A stretch of DNA of 64,000 bases from Geothrix sp. PMB-07. GTDB taxonomy: Bacteria > Acidobacteriota > Holophagae > Holophagales > Holophagaceae. The translations under genes and the position numbers were made by a program. Below, piece after piece: positions 54,743-64,000 of this stretch (the stretch's first letter is position 1; each line of letters starts with the position of its first letter). Under the pieces are notes generated by a model, which had not been told where the DNA came from, did no database searches, and worked only from the letters and a program-made list of their open reading frames with translations. The stretch spans positions 4,154,992 through 4,218,991 of the forward strand of contig NZ_CP132333.1 in NCBI RefSeq assembly GCF_030758935.1. The letters are read 5' to 3'.

Positions 54743-56584
54743 ATGGCTTTGAATCCCCATGTGGCAGCCCTGACTGATCGCATCCGGCAGCGCAGCCACG
54801 TCAGCCGGAACGCCTACCTGGCGCAGATCCGGGAGGCCGCTTCCGCCACACCTCACCGCTGCCTGGTCTCCTGCGCGAACCTGGCGCACAGCTTCGCGGC
54901 CTCGGGGGCGGACAAGGCGGCCCTTCGTGAAGGCCGCCAGCCCAACATCGGAATCGTGACCGCCTACAACGACATGCTCTCCGCCCACCAGCCGCTGGAG
55001 GCCTATCCCGCCTGGATCCGTCAGGCGGCCCGTGCCGCGGGCGCCACGGCCCAGGTGGCCGGGGGCGTGCCCGCCATGTGCGATGGCATCACCCAGGGCC
55101 AGCCCGGCATGGAGCTGTCGCTCTTCTCCCGTGATGTGATCGCCATGAGCACGGCGGTGGCCCTTTCCCACAGCGTCTTCGACGCGGCGCTCTGCCTCGG
55201 GGTGTGCGACAAGATCGTCCCCGGCCTGCTCATCGGGGCCCTTCAGTTCGGCCATTTGCCAGTGCTCTTCGTGCCCGGCGGGCCCATGGTGACGGGCATC
55301 TCCAACGAGGAGAAGGCCCGCGTGCGCCAGCGCGCCGCCGCCGGTGAAGCGGACCGCGCGGAGCTGCTGGAGTCGGAGGCCAAGGCCTATTCGGCGCCTG
55401 GCACTTGTACCTTCTACGGCACCGCCAACAGCAACCAGATGCTCATGGAAATCATGGGCCTGCACCTGCCCGGCACCGCCTTCGTGCCCGCGGGCAGCCC
55501 TCTCCGTGAGGCCCTCACGCGCCGCTCGGCGGCCCGCGCCGTGGAGCTGGTCGCAGGTGGCTCCGAATACACGCCGCTGGGCCTGGTCATCGATGAGCGG
55601 GCCATCGTGAACGGCATGGTGGGCCTGCTGGCGACCGGTGGCTCCACCAACCACACCCTGCACCTGGTGGCCATCGCCCGAGCTGCGGGCATCCACATCG
55701 ACTGGAGCGATTTCGACACGCTCTCGGCCCAGGTGCCCCTGCTGGCCAGGGTGTACCCCAATGGCGAAGCCGATGTGAATGCCTTCCACAAGGCGGGCGG
55801 CATGGGCTTCCTCATCCGCGAACTGCTCAACGCCGGTCTCCTCCATGACGACGTCCTCACGGTTGCCGGGCCGGGCCTGCGCCCCTACACCCAGGCGCCG
55901 GAGCTGGAACCCAAGACCAAGGCCCTGGTGTGGCGCGAAGCCCCCGCCCAGAGCCGCGACGAGGAGATCCTGCGGCCCTTCCTGCGGCCTTTCTCCCACA
56001 ACGGGGGCCTGCGCCTGCTCACAGGCAACCTGGGTCGCTCGGTCATCAAGGTCTCATCGGTGAAGCCCGAGTACCGCCACATCCTGGCCCAGGCCCGGGT
56101 CTTCGACAGCCAGGAGGCCCTGCAAGCCGCCTACCAGGCGGGCAGCCTGAACCGGAACGTGGTGGTGGTGGTGCGTTTCCAGGGGCCCCGCGCCAACGGC
56201 ATGCCTGAGCTGCACCAGCTCACGCCCCCCCTGGCGAACCTGCTGGACCGCGGCTACCGCGTGGCACTGATCACAGACGGCCGCATGTCCGGCGCCTCCG
56301 GCAAGGTGCCCGCCGCCATCCATGCCTCGCCCGAGGCCTTGGCGGGTGGGCCTCTGGCCAAGATCCAAGATGGCGATCTCATCGAACTGGATGCAGAGCG
56401 GGGCACCCTGGAAGTGCGGGTCGATCCCGCCGAATGGGCCCTGCGCCCCCTGGCGCAACCGCCCAGCACCGGCCATGATCGGGGCCTGGGCCGGGAGCTC
56501 TTCGGGCTTTTCCGGGCCCACGCCACCACCGCCGAAGCCGGAGCCACCTCCTTCGGGCCCAGCTTTGATCGGACGCTGCCATGA
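54743..56584 (+). CDS. edd: 6-phosphogluconate dehydratase
   Basis: 613 residues from ATG at 54743 (AAGGAA upstream). It is an IlvD/Edd-family iron-sulfur dehydratase. Typical segments are [71 protein letters not shown] and [17 protein letters not shown]. Cluster cysteines are in MCDG and GTCT. It converts 6-phosphogluconate to KDPG. It is translationally coupled to eda by a 4-bp overlap. A long N-terminal extension of the same frame over the zwf region is not coding. Confidence 0.97.
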   Translation: MALNPHVAALTDRIRQRSHVSRNAYLAQIREAASATPHRCLVSCANLAHSFAASGADKAALREGRQPNIGIVTAYNDMLSAHQPLEAYPAWIRQAARAAGATAQVAGGVPAMCDGITQGQPGMELSLFSRDVIAMSTAVALSHSVFDAALCLGVCDKIVPGLLIGALQFGHLPVLFVPGGPMVTGISNEEKARVRQRAAAGEADRAELLESEAKAYSAPGTCTFYGTANSNQMLMEIMGLHLPGTAFVPAGSPLREALTRRSAARAVELVAGGSEYTPLGLVIDERAIVNGMVGLLATGGSTNHTLHLVAIARAAGIHIDWSDFDTLSAQVPLLARVYPNGEADVNAFHKAGGMGFLIRELLNAGLLHDDVLTVAGPGLRPYTQAPELEPKTKALVWREAPAQSRDEEILRPFLRPFSHNGGLRLLTGNLGRSVIKVSSVKPEYRHILAQARVFDSQEALQAAYQAGSLNRNVVVVVRFQGPRANGMPELHQLTPPLANLLDRGYRVALITDGRMSGASGKVPAAIHASPEALAGGPLAKIQDGDLIELDAERGTLEVRVDPAEWALRPLAQPPSTGHDRGLGRELFGLFRAHATTAEAGATSFGPSFDRTLP

Positions 56585-57204
56585 AGCTCGAACACATGCT
56601 CCAGGCCTCTCCGGTGCTGCCCGTCATCGCCCTGGAGCGTCTGGACCAGGCCCTGCCCCTGGCAGAGGCCCTGCTCGAAGGTGGCTTGTCCGCCCTGGAG
56701 ATCACCCTCCGCACGCCGGTCGGCCTGGACGCCATCCGCCTCATCAGCCACCGCTTTCCCGGGGCCCGGGTGGGCGCCGGCACCGTGACCACGCCCGAAG
56801 CCCTGCGCCAGGTGGAAGAGGCTGGCGCCGCCTTTGCCGTGAGCCCCGGCCTCACCCCCGCCCTCATCGCCGCGGCGCGGGAAAGTTCCATTCCGCTGCT
56901 GCCAGGGGTCATGAGCCCTTCAGAGGTGATGGCCACCGTGGAGGCGGGATTCCGCCTCCTCAAACTCTTTCCCGCCGAGCAGGTCGGTGGCGTCGGCATG
57001 CTCAAGGCTCTGGCGGGCCCATTTCCGGGCCTGCGCTTCTGTCCCACCGGTGGCGTGACTCCAGAAAGCGCTCCCGCTTATTTATCCCTGCCCAACGTCA
57101 TTTGCGTGGGCGGATCCTGGCTGACACCCAAGGCTTCACTGGACGCAGGCGACTGGAAGGTCATCATGGATCTGGCCCGTCGGGCCGCGGCCCTCGCCCA
57201 CTGA
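56581..57204 (+). CDS. eda: KDPG aldolase
   Basis: 207 residues. The catalytic Glu is in ALEITLRTP, the Schiff-base Lys in RLLKLFPAE and the phosphate-binding TGG in CPTGGVTPE. It splits KDPG into pyruvate and glyceraldehyde 3-phosphate; the latter is used by the GAPDH encoded 24 bp downstream. It may also cleave 4-hydroxy-2-oxoglutarate. Confidence 0.97.
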   Translation: MKLEHMLQASPVLPVIALERLDQALPLAEALLEGGLSALEITLRTPVGLDAIRLISHRFPGARVGAGTVTTPEALRQVEEAGAAFAVSPGLTPALIAAARESSIPLLPGVMSPSEVMATVEAGFRLLKLFPAEQVGGVGMLKALAGPFPGLRFCPTGGVTPESAPAYLSLPNVICVGGSWLTPKASLDAGDWKVIMDLARRAAALAH

Positions 57205-57219
57205 ACGACCTTTTTTTAG

Positions 57220-58227
<1,008 letters not shown>

Positions 58228-58263
58228 GCAGCCTCTACCGTCAACCGGTCCAAGACCGACCAG

Positions 58264-58307
58264 CACCGAGGGCGCAGAGGAAAAAGACATCCTCCGCGCC
58301 CTCGGTG
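58264..58307 (+). terminator. Long hairpin after gap (possible terminator or dispersed palindrome)
   Basis: Arms caccgagggcg (58264-58274) and cgccctcggtg (58297-58307), with inner agagga/tcctc pairing. There is no T run. It resembles in style the palindrome at 6681-6733. It may separate gap from glk in the 187-bp gap; nothing else is seen there. Confidence 0.55.
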
Positions 58308-58414
58308 ATTTCCGGCCCTTTGTTTTCAGGGAAGCTCTTGTCCTGATCCCGGTTACCGTTTCATGTCGTGACTTGTATTGCCCGTGACTCAAACCGATTC
58401 GAGGTGGTTCCTCC

Positions 58415-59458
58415 GTGATTGCCTGCGCCGATTCCCCCGTCCTGGTCGCCGATGTGGGCGGCACCAACCTCAACCTGGCCCTGCTGGCGCCCGAGGGTGA
58501 CCGCTTTCGCCTTCTCCACAAGGCCCGCTTCAGCACCCAGGAGGAGCGCACCCTGCTCGACCCCATCCGCTCCTTCCTGGAGGCAAACACGGCGGTGCGC
58601 CCCACCCAGGCCTGCTTTTCAGGAGCAGGTCCCGTGCTTGACCGGCGCATCCACCTCACCAATGCCCCCTGGGACATCGATGGCCCCGCGTTGGAGCGCG
58701 ACCTCCACATGCCCGTTCATCTGGTCAATGATTTCATCGCCCTGTCCTGCGGTGTCGTTCAGTTGGACCTGACCGATCCCTCCCAGGTCACCCCGCTGCC
58801 CCACGGCGATGGCAGCCTGCCCGTGGCAGATCCGCATGGCCTGGCCTTGGTGGTGGGCGCGGGCACCGGGCTGGGCGTGGGCTTCATCATCCGCACGCCC
58901 CAGGGGCCCCGTGCCTTTCCCAGCGAGGGCGGACACATCGGCCTGCCCGTTTTCGACGAGGATTCCCTGGCCCTATGGAAGCACCTGCAGAAGGGCCTGC
59001 CCGGGCCCCCGGGGGCCGAAATGGCTGTTTCGGGCATGGGCCTGGCGCTCCTCTTCCGCTTCCTTCTGGATTCCCATCGCGCGCCCTGGACACCAGCCGC
59101 CAGCGCCATCCTGGCCCTTCCCAATACTGATCAGCCCGCGGCCATTTCCGCGCAGGCTGCCACGGACGCCGCCTGCGCAAGGGCCATGGCCCTCTTCGTG
59201 GACCTCTACGCCCGCGTGTGTGCCGATCTCTGCGCCGTTTTCATGCCCACGGGCGGGTTGTTTCTCGCGGGCGGCATCGCCTCGAAGAACACATCACATT
59301 TCCTCGGTGGCCGCTTCATGGCCCGCTTCGAGCGCAACTACCGCGCCCATCTGGACCTGCTCACCCGCTCCACGCCGGTGTTCCTGGTGCACGACTACGA
59401 CCTGAGCCTCTATGGCGCGGCTTACGCTCCAGATTGCGCCCCGAACGGTGTGCCCTGA
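58415..59458 (+). CDS. glk: Glucokinase
   Basis: 347 residues from GTG at 58415 (GAGGTGG upstream). It is of the bacterial Glk type rather than ROK: VLVADVGGTNLNLALL (phosphate 1), NDFIALSCG, VVGAGTGLGVGFI, PSEGGHIGL and LAGGIASKN. It makes glucose 6-phosphate for Zwf and thus completes the path from free glucose through the Entner-Doudoroff route. It may share the edd-eda-gap transcript or have its own promoter. Confidence 0.93.
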   Translation: MIACADSPVLVADVGGTNLNLALLAPEGDRFRLLHKARFSTQEERTLLDPIRSFLEANTAVRPTQACFSGAGPVLDRRIHLTNAPWDIDGPALERDLHMPVHLVNDFIALSCGVVQLDLTDPSQVTPLPHGDGSLPVADPHGLALVVGAGTGLGVGFIIRTPQGPRAFPSEGGHIGLPVFDEDSLALWKHLQKGLPGPPGAEMAVSGMGLALLFRFLLDSHRAPWTPAASAILALPNTDQPAAISAQAATDAACARAMALFVDLYARVCADLCAVFMPTGGLFLAGGIASKNTSHFLGGRFMARFERNYRAHLDLLTRSTPVFLVHDYDLSLYGAAYAPDCAPNGVP

Positions 59459-59459
59459 G

Positions 59460-60755
59460 CTAGGCGCGCGTAACCGCGAAGCCTTGGAAGCCCTCGCCCT
59501 CCCAGTGCAGGGGGTTCGGCCGGAAGACGGGGGAATGGCCCTCGCTCCCTTCCCCGGGCGTGCCCAGGCGCCCAGGCCACACCGGGGCGGGCTGCAGGTC
59601 GGGTCTGGCCTCGGCCAGCCACTCTCGGTGGGCCTCGCACTCTTCGGGCAGCCAGGAGCACACGGCATAGATCAGCAGCCCACCGGGCGCCAGCCGTTCA
59701 GCCGCGGCCGTGAGGAGACGGCGCTGCAGGCCGGTCAGGCGAGGCAGGTCTTCGTGCTGTAGCCAAGGCCATTCGGGATGCTTCTGCAGGGTGCCGCTGC
59801 CGCTGCAGGGCGCATCCAGCAAGATCAAGTCAAAGTCGCTCTCGGCGCGCTCCAGCCATTCGGCGGCGTCGGCGTGGATCACCCGGGCCCGGAGGCCGCG
59901 CTGCTCAAGGGTCTGGCGCAGGCGTGCCGCGCGCCGGGGATGCACCTCCAGGGCGACCAGATCCGCTTCAGGATGCCGCAGCGCCAGGGTGGTGGCCTTG
60001 CCGCCGGGAGCGGCGCAGGCATCGAGAATGCGCGTGACGGGCCGCTCCCATTGGTAGGCCAGCAGGGCCTGGGAGCTGCGATCCTGCACCATGCCGGCGG
60101 CGGATTCCAGCCAGGGCCGGGGGAAGGGGGCGCCGTCCTCCAGGCAGAGACACCCAGGCACCTCAGGCAAGGGCACCAGTCCTTCGGGGACTTCGCCCTT
60201 CAGCAATCGGAAGTCCGGCCGTGGCGGCCGTTGCAGCCGGGCCCAGAGCGCTTCCAGATCACCCTCGACATGCTTCCCGGCGCCATGGGGTGCCAGGGCC
60301 GCCCTCAGGGCACGCTCGGCGGCGGAACTGCGATCCAGGGCCGCGGGCAGGGCTTCCAGTTCCGCGGCGAGGGCCGTGCGATCCTTGGCGGCCTTGCGGA
60401 GGATGGCGTTCACCAAGCCCTTGTGGGGAACGAAGCCCAGATCGCGATTTCCCGCCAGCTCCACGGCCTCGTTTACAGCGGCGTGATCACTGACACCGGG
60501 CAGCCAGGCCAACTGGGCCAGGCCCATGGCCAGGGTCACTCGGGTACCCAGGGGCACGCCGCGATCAGGATCTTTCAGCTTGGGTTTCACCCAGGCCTGC
60601 AGGCGGCCCCAGCGGCGCAAACACAGGCCGAGCAGAGCCTGAGCCAGATGGGCATCCTCTCCCAGCTCACGATCCCAGATGTCGGGCACGCGGCCGCCTT
60701 CCCCAAAGACTTCATGCAGGGCATGGGCGACATGGATGCGGGCAGGCGTGGGCAT
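59460..60755 (-). CDS. rsmB: 16S rRNA (cytosine-967-C5)-methyltransferase RsmB
   Basis: 431 residues from ATG at 60755. The N-terminal NusB-like helical domain (1-140) contains VNEAVELA and KGLVNAILRKA. The methyltransferase domain has DACAAPGGKATTLAL (SAM binding), LLDAPCSGSGTLQKHPEW (motif IV; the usual Thr of SGT is Ser) and YAVCSWLPEECE with the catalytic Cys. Upstream in-frame ATGs at 60827 add residues without similarity. It is convergent with glk, 1 bp apart. Confidence 0.93.
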   Translation of the reverse strand: MPTPARIHVAHALHEVFGEGGRVPDIWDRELGEDAHLAQALLGLCLRRWGRLQAWVKPKLKDPDRGVPLGTRVTLAMGLAQLAWLPGVSDHAAVNEAVELAGNRDLGFVPHKGLVNAILRKAAKDRTALAAELEALPAALDRSSAAERALRAALAPHGAGKHVEGDLEALWARLQRPPRPDFRLLKGEVPEGLVPLPEVPGCLCLEDGAPFPRPWLESAAGMVQDRSSQALLAYQWERPVTRILDACAAPGGKATTLALRHPEADLVALEVHPRRAARLRQTLEQRGLRARVIHADAAEWLERAESDFDLILLDAPCSGSGTLQKHPEWPWLQHEDLPRLTGLQRRLLTAAAERLAPGGLLIYAVCSWLPEECEAHREWLAEARPDLQPAPVWPGRLGTPGEGSEGHSPVFRPNPLHWEGEGFQGFAVTRA

Positions 60756-60876
60756 GGAATTCCAATCACTCGAGAAAGAAGGAACCGCGAAAAGCGTGAT
60801 GGGTGCTTCCACAGCTGACCCGGCCACCTAGCTAGAGCTTAGCGGGTCCGAACAGACCGGGCGTTGCGGGTGGGAG

Positions 60877-62040
60877 TCAGATCCCCGCAAAGAAGGTTGC
60901 GATATCTCGCGCAAGCCGCTCGGGCTCCTCGGCGGAGCCAAAGTGCCCACCGCTCGGCATGGCGGACCACCGGCGCACGTCGTAAAGCCGCTCGACCCAT
61001 TCCCGGGGCGGGCTGCCCTCTGATACGAAGTTGTGGTCAAAGTTGGCGAATCCCGTGGGCACCCGCACCCGTTCCCCGGGCCGGAGATCCACCCCATGCC
61101 AGCGGTTGTCGAAATAATCACGCATGGAGGGGGTGATGGTCTCCGTGGCCCAGTAAAGCGTGAGCATCGTGAGGAGGAAATCCCGGGAAACACGCCCTTC
61201 GAGATCTCCGCCCGAGTCACTCCAGGCCCGCCATTTTTCGAGAATCCAGGCCGCGAGTCCGGCGGGTGAATCGTTCAGGGCGTAGCCCAATGTTTGGGGT
61301 TTCGTGGACTGGATGGCGGAGTAGCCCCGCTCGGCCTCCTCCCATCGGCGCACCTCAGCCACATAGGCGCTTTCGGTTTCGGTCCATGGCCGGGTCGCTT
61401 CACCCGTGGGCGGCCAGAGCTCCATGGTGGTCAGGTGGATGCCAATCAAGGGCGCCGCATTCTTGAGGGCCATGAAGGTGGTCACACCCGCGCCAAAATC
61501 GCCTCCTCCCGCGCCATACCGTTCATACCCCAGGCCCTGCATGAGCTGGTGCCACAGGTGAGCCACGGTCTGGTAGGTGACGCGGGCGGGCCGCTCCGAG
61601 AAACCGTACCCAGGCAGCGAGGGAATGACGAGGTCGAAGGCGGGGCCGTCGATTCCGTGGGCCTTCGGGTTGGTCAAGAGAGGCACCAGCGGAAGCAGCT
61701 CCAGAAACGAACTGGGCCAACCATGGGTCAGGATCAAGGGAATGCCGTTCCCCTCCCGCGCGCGCTCATGCACGAAGTGAATTTGAACGCCTTCAAGCTC
61801 CGCGCGAAAGTGCCTGAAGGTGTTCAACCGGCGCTCCTGCAAGCGCCAGTCGAAACCATCGGCCCAGTAGCCAAGCAGACGCTTCAGGAAATCGAGGTCC
61901 GTCCCCTGTTCCCAGGCTACTCCCGGGGCCCGATCAGGCCAGCGCGTACGAAGGATGCGCGCCCTGAGATCAGACAGAACCTCATCCGCCACGTGGACTG
62001 CAAAAGGTCTGATCGGCATCGGCCCGTGATTTTGGCTCAT
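60877..62040 (-). CDS. Epoxide hydrolase (EHN-type, alpha/beta fold)
   Basis: 387 residues from ATG at 62040 (62019 is an alternative). The N-terminal EHN domain (about 5-115: PFAVHVADEVLSDLRARI, WEQGTDLDFLKRLLGYWADGF) precedes the hydrolase core with LTHGWPSSFLEL (oxyanion hole), the nucleophile Asp in AGGGDFGAGV, and the His in SGGHFGSAEEP. Proteins of this build are microsomal-type epoxide hydrolases or related to juvenile-hormone hydrolases. The natural substrate in this bacterium is not evident from context. No signal peptide is seen. Confidence 0.92.
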   Translation of the reverse strand: MSQNHGPMPIRPFAVHVADEVLSDLRARILRTRWPDRAPGVAWEQGTDLDFLKRLLGYWADGFDWRLQERRLNTFRHFRAELEGVQIHFVHERAREGNGIPLILTHGWPSSFLELLPLVPLLTNPKAHGIDGPAFDLVIPSLPGYGFSERPARVTYQTVAHLWHQLMQGLGYERYGAGGGDFGAGVTTFMALKNAAPLIGIHLTTMELWPPTGEATRPWTETESAYVAEVRRWEEAERGYSAIQSTKPQTLGYALNDSPAGLAAWILEKWRAWSDSGGDLEGRVSRDFLLTMLTLYWATETITPSMRDYFDNRWHGVDLRPGERVRVPTGFANFDHNFVSEGSPPREWVERLYDVRRWSAMPSGGHFGSAEEPERLARDIATFFAGI

Positions 62041-62044
62041 GCGG

Positions 62045-63208
62045 CTACAGCTCTTTGAGGATCTCCGCCTTCTTGGCTTCGTAATCCTTCTTGTCCAGCA
62101 GGCCCTTCTTGTAGAGCTCCTGCAGCTTCTGGAGGCGCTCCTCAGGCCCCGTCTTGGCAGGGGCGGCTTCGGGTCTGGGCTGGGGCTTCGACTCCGGTGG
62201 TGGAGCTGTGGCGCTGCGGCTTTCAGCGCGCCGCAGCGCCTCCTGCAGGTCGATGGCCTCTCGGCACTCGCGCAGGGCCGTCTGGAAGATGCTGGCGTCG
62301 GGCTGCATGTCCAGGGCCGCGCGCAGGTAGGGCAGGGCCTCCTCGTAGCGCCCCAGGATGAAGTGGATGATGCCGACGTTGTACTGGGCGCGGGGGTAGT
62401 ACTTGGGCTTCTGGCCCTTGTCCCGCTTGGACTGATCGAGGCCATCCAGGGCCAAGTCCATGGCCCCGCGCACGTCTCCGGATTTGAGGCGCTGATGGGC
62501 CTTATCCATGCCGAAGGTTTCGTCGTCGAAGAAGGTGAGCTTGCGCACCTCACTCCAGGAGAGCAGCATGCGCAGCACCTTTATCTTGGCGGTCTCGAAG
62601 GCCAGGCGGCGCACATCGGAATCCCGCGGGTAGGCGGGAAACCCCTCGTACGAGGTGTTGCTGAGGCTGGGCGTATCCTCCAGGCGCTGGGCACCGAACA
62701 CCTTGCCCGTGCTGAGATCCACCACCTGCACGGTGGCGCTGAAATCGAGGCTGGTGATGCTGGTGCGCTTGTGGCGGATCACCTCCTGCTTCGTCTTGTA
62801 GTCGGTGCTGCGCTCTTCCTTGGTGGACTGATTCCGGCTCAGATCTGAGCGGTTCACGTTCACGATCACCAGCACACTGGGGCCCAGGAGCTTGCCGAGT
62901 TTGGCGATGGTGGCGGGCTCCACGTAGCCGCTGGCGCCCAGTTCCTGCTCCTTGAGCACCGCATCGAGGTGGGCCCGGTCCACCACCTCCACCTGGCGGC
63001 TCTGCACCAGGTCGGCGGTGAGGGCATCGGCCAGCTCGCGGGAGTTGATGTCCCTGGAGGGCGCGAAGGCCAGCCGCTCCACCTTGAGGCCCAGGCCCGG
63101 CGGATGCACGAGGGTGACTTCGACCTTGGGATTGGCCAATTCGCTCCAGAACTGGGCTTGGACCGGCAGGGCGAGCAGGGCCAGGGAGGCGGGCAGCAAC
63201 GTGCGCAT
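62045..63208 (-). CDS. Exported CsgG-like protein with TPR and SHOCT domains
   Basis: 387 residues from ATG at 63208. A signal peptide (1-19) is followed by a domain of the CsgG/TolB-N type that reads regulatory-like ELADALTADLVQSRQVEVVDR, GYVEPATIAKLGKLLGPSVLVIVNV and DFSATVQVVDLSTGKV. Two to three tetratricopeptide-like helix pairs come next (about 235-310: YYPRAQYNVGIIHFILGRYEEALPYLRAAL). A Pro/Ala linker ends in a SHOCT domain, LQKLQELYKKGLLDKKDYE. No lipobox is visible. CsgG-like proteins form outer-membrane secretion pores or lipoprotein complexes, but pore residues cannot be checked here. It lies 4 bp before the epoxide hydrolase gene on the same strand. Confidence 0.7.
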   Translation of the reverse strand: MRTLLPASLALLALPVQAQFWSELANPKVEVTLVHPPGLGLKVERLAFAPSRDINSRELADALTADLVQSRQVEVVDRAHLDAVLKEQELGASGYVEPATIAKLGKLLGPSVLVIVNVNRSDLSRNQSTKEERSTDYKTKQEVIRHKRTSITSLDFSATVQVVDLSTGKVFGAQRLEDTPSLSNTSYEGFPAYPRDSDVRRLAFETAKIKVLRMLLSWSEVRKLTFFDDETFGMDKAHQRLKSGDVRGAMDLALDGLDQSKRDKGQKPKYYPRAQYNVGIIHFILGRYEEALPYLRAALDMQPDASIFQTALRECREAIDLQEALRRAESRSATAPPPESKPQPRPEAAPAKTGPEERLQKLQELYKKGLLDKKDYEAKKAEILKEL

Positions 63209-63284
63209 GAAAGCTCCGGAAAGGCTGATCCAGGCTAGCACGTGCGGGCTGTGGCATTCTGGCTACAGAACCCGAGGAGCCCCC

Positions 63285-63731
63285 ATGGCCCACAGCTACC
63301 CCCTCACCCTGACCTGGACCGGCAATACCCTGGATGGCACTTACAACCGCAACGCCACGGTCAGCAACCCTGGCAAGCACCCCCTCTCCGTGAGCAGCGC
63401 GCCGGAGTACATGGGCGATCCCACCCGCTGGAACCCCGAAGATCTCCTGGGCTCGGCCCTCTCCACCTGCCACATGCTCACTTTCCTGGCCCTCTGCGCC
63501 AAGGCCAAGGTGGAGGTGGTGGGCTACGAGGACCACGCCGAGGCCATTCTCGACACCGTGGAGAAAGTCACCCGCGTCACCCAGATCCACCTCCGGCCGG
63601 TCATCCGCGTCACCCGCGGCACCAGCATGGCCAAGGTGGTTGAGCTGTTCGAGAAGGCCCACAAGTACTGCTTCGTGGCCAACTCCATCACCTGCGAAGC
63701 GGTCATGAACCCCCGGGTGGTCGAGGTCTAG
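63285..63731 (+). CDS. OsmC-family peroxiredoxin-like protein
   Basis: 148 residues from ATG at 63285 (GAGGAG upstream). The two redox Cys are present in [14 protein letters not shown] and [10 protein letters not shown], and [12 protein letters not shown] precedes the first. The OsmC/Ohr fold reduces organic hydroperoxides using a Cys pair. The length and TCHMLTFL pattern point to OsmC rather than Ohr. It is divergent from the CsgG-like gene; nrdR begins 13 bp downstream. Confidence 0.9.
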   Translation: MAHSYPLTLTWTGNTLDGTYNRNATVSNPGKHPLSVSSAPEYMGDPTRWNPEDLLGSALSTCHMLTFLALCAKAKVEVVGYEDHAEAILDTVEKVTRVTQIHLRPVIRVTRGTSMAKVVELFEKAHKYCFVANSITCEAVMNPRVVEV

Positions 63732-63744
63732 GGGCGGGAGCCAA

Positions 63745-64000
63745 ATGCGCTGTCCCTTCTGCGGGCACCTCGAGGACAAGGTGGTGGACTCCCGCGAGTC
63801 CCGCGAGGGTGACTCCATCCGCCGCCGCCGCGAATGCCTGTCCTGCGCCCGCCGCTTCACCAGCTATGAGCGGGTGGAGGAAGTGCCCCTGGTCATCCTC
63901 AAGAAGGACGGCCGCCGCGAGCCCTTCGACCGCCAGAAGCTCATGAAGGGCCTGCTGCTGGCCTGCCAGAAACGGCCCGTCTCCCTGGCCCGCATCGAAG
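63745..64000 (+). CDS. nrdR: Transcriptional repressor NrdR, N-terminal part (cut by window edge)
   Basis: 85 residues are visible, without a stop before the edge. The zinc ribbon is [15 protein letters not shown] followed by [13 protein letters not shown]; the ATP-cone begins [20 protein letters not shown]. NrdR senses dATP/ATP and represses ribonucleotide reductase genes. GCGGGAG lies before the ATG at 63745. Confidence 0.95.
   Translation, partial: MRCPFCGHLEDKVVDSRESREGDSIRRRRECLSCARRFTSYERVEEVPLVILKKDGRREPFDRQKLMKGLLLACQKRPVSLARIE

Noticed and set aside
62041-62553. Upstream extension of the epoxide hydrolase frame
   Set aside because: It overlaps the CsgG-like gene in another frame; the EHN domain starts just after the ATG at 62040.

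Overview
The window is a GC-rich, densely coded stretch of a Gram-negative bacterial chromosome. Nearly every base lies in a gene, and many genes overlap by 4 bp (ATGA or GTGA). The mix of genes points to the Acidobacteriota, class Holophagae (Geothrix/Holophaga-like): DsrC/DsrM/DsrK-type sulfur proteins, an Entner-Doudoroff operon with a HexR-type regulator, HspR next to DnaJ, an MglA-type GTPase and many two-component proteins. That assignment is an inference from gene content; there is no rRNA here to confirm it.

Layout. 1-3.2 kb: the start of a secreted M28-type peptidase, a small exported protein, a tRNA-Pro gene trailed by 158-bp tandem repeats that each carry the tRNA 3' end and a terminator, an exported protein and a zinc-ribbon protein. 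3.2-6.6 kb: MeaB GTPase, a PilZ/receiver-like protein and a chemotaxis transducer. 6.65-8.2 kb: an AT-rich islet with a lanthipeptide-like precursor gene and a broken ISL3 transposase. 8.2-13.2 kb: desulfurase-like aminotransferase, DsrK-like and DsrM-like redox proteins and DsrC, divergent from a MocR regulator. 13.2-17.1 kb: agmatine deiminase and N-carbamoylputrescine amidase (putrescine synthesis), then a CocE-type hydrolase. 17.2-25.9 kb: one tightly coupled run, dnaJ-hspR-sigma factor-DnaC/Hda-like ATPase-MMPL exporter-MidA-type methyltransferase-ABC ATPase-ABC permease. 25.9-30.1 kb: dnaK with a clear promoter, yacG, HMG-CoA lyase and a polyprenyl-phosphate glycosyltransferase. 30.2-34.5 kb: an OmpR-type regulator, an exported protein and an MglA-GTPase/PAS/kinase/receiver fusion. 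34.7-38.6 kb: uppS-cdsA-dxr-rseP (isoprenoid, lipid and envelope functions). 38.6-41.9 kb: a PAS histidine kinase and a LytS/LytR-type pair. 42-51.5 kb: glutathione peroxidase, MarC, an acetyltransferase, small proteins, RibF, TerC, RsmE, an M28 peptidase and a DUF2235 hydrolase. 51.5-59.5 kb: the complete Entner-Doudoroff set hexR-pgl-zwf divergent from edd-eda-gap-glk, with two HexR-like operators in the divergent promoter region. 59.5-64 kb: RsmB, epoxide hydrolase, a CsgG-like/TPR/SHOCT protein, OsmC and the start of nrdR.

How it fits together: glucokinase, Zwf, Pgl, Edd, Eda and GAPDH form an uninterrupted route from glucose to pyruvate and 1,3-bisphosphoglycerate. HspR, DnaJ, DnaK and a sigma factor form a stress-response cluster. 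DsrC with DsrM/DsrK-like partners and a desulfurase-like enzyme suggests a thiol/persulfide-to-membrane electron path without a dissimilatory sulfite reductase in view. No CRISPR array, rRNA or prophage was seen.
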